DNA of 64,000 nucleotides from Lonsdalea britannica (lineage in GTDB: Bacteria > Pseudomonadota > Gammaproteobacteria > Enterobacterales > Enterobacteriaceae). Positions 63,939-64,000 of the stretch are shown piece after piece. The notes beneath the pieces were generated by a model, which was given only the letters and a program-made list of their open reading frames with translations, ran no database searches and was not told where the DNA came from. The stretch covers positions 6,682-70,681 of the forward strand of contig NZ_CAMKXG010000001.1 of NCBI RefSeq assembly GCF_946477055.1, read 5' to 3'. Made by a program: the position numbers and the translations under genes. How positions within the stretch are numbered: the stretch's first letter is position 1; each line of letters starts with the position of its first letter.

Positions 63939-64000
63939 GCCTGAAGCCTGAAGCCTGAAGCCTGAAGCCTGAAGCCTGAAGCCTGAAGCCTGAAGCCTGA
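63939..64000 (+). repeat. Heptamer tandem repeat (GCCTGAA)n, cut by window edge
   Basis: The unit GCCTGAA repeats without error: eight full copies and six more bases up to the end of the window. It starts seven bases after the ampE stop codon. The true length is unknown because the window ends inside it. Confidence 0.95.

Noticed and set aside
63939-64000. CRISPR array or telomere-like element
   Set aside because: The repeat is a continuous 7-bp unit without spacers, so it is not a CRISPR array; nothing else suggests a chromosome end.

Overview
The window is a 64-kb stretch of chromosomal core genome from a gamma-proteobacterium of the order Enterobacterales. Nearly every protein can be matched by eye to an Escherichia coli counterpart of similar length, and gene order follows the E. 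coli 'leu to pdh minute 1.5-2.5' region (lptD, djlA, rluA, rapA, polB, DedA gene, thiBPQ, sgrR/sgrS, leuABCD, cra, the mra/fts division and cell wall cluster, secM-secA-mutT, yacG-zapD-coaE, guaC, hofC-hofB-ppdD, ampD-ampE). The organism is not E. coli: several genes are swapped, and protein divergence is moderate. A plant-associated relative such as a member of Pectobacteriaceae is my guess, but the sequence alone does not prove it. I see no prophage, insertion sequence, CRISPR array, rRNA or tRNA gene.

Layout. 1-8.6 kb: the start of lptD (cut by the window edge), djlA, then rluA, rapA and polB on the minus strand. 9.0-14.5 kb: a five-gene branched-chain amino acid ABC transporter operon (livKHMGF), where E. 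coli has araC/araBAD, followed by a DedA membrane protein gene. 14.5-22.3 kb, minus strand: ilvBN with its valine/leucine-rich leader peptide ivbL and attenuator; thiBPQ under a TPP riboswitch; sgrR, divergent from the small RNA SgrS that encodes SgrT. 22.5-25.8 kb: proP, a small membrane protein gene and a siderophore-interacting flavoprotein with a Fur-box-like site. 25.8-30.7 kb: leuABCD with leader peptide leuL and attenuator. 30.7-34 kb: two long noncoding spacers around cra and alaE; leuO and ilvIH, expected here from E. coli, are absent. 34-55.8 kb: the complete mraZ-to-lpxC cluster, a DUF721 gene, secM, secA and mutT. 56.2-63.9 kb: yacG-zapD-coaE, guaC, the hofC-hofB-ppdD pilin group, ampD and ampE; nadC is missing from its usual slot. 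The window ends inside a 7-bp tandem repeat.

How the genes work together. Branched-chain amino acid supply is unusually concentrated here: uptake (liv), acetohydroxy acid synthase I (ilvBN) and leucine synthesis (leuABCD), with two peptide-leader attenuators; alanine export (alaE) lies nearby. Sugar-phosphate stress (sgrR/sgrS/sgrT), carbon flux control (cra) and thiamine uptake (thiBPQ) form a metabolic-control block. The division and cell-wall cluster makes lipid II (murE, murF, mraY, murD, murG, murC, ddlB), builds the divisome (ftsL, ftsI, ftsW, ftsQ, ftsA, ftsZ, with zapD nearby), and makes lipid A (lpxC). ampD/ampE recycle or sense peptidoglycan fragments.

I found no wholly new multi-gene system. 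The most checkable oddities are the SecM arrest-motif variant, the terminal heptamer repeat, the relocated or missing genes (ilvBN, nadC, leuO/ilvIH, setA), and several candidate regulatory structures.
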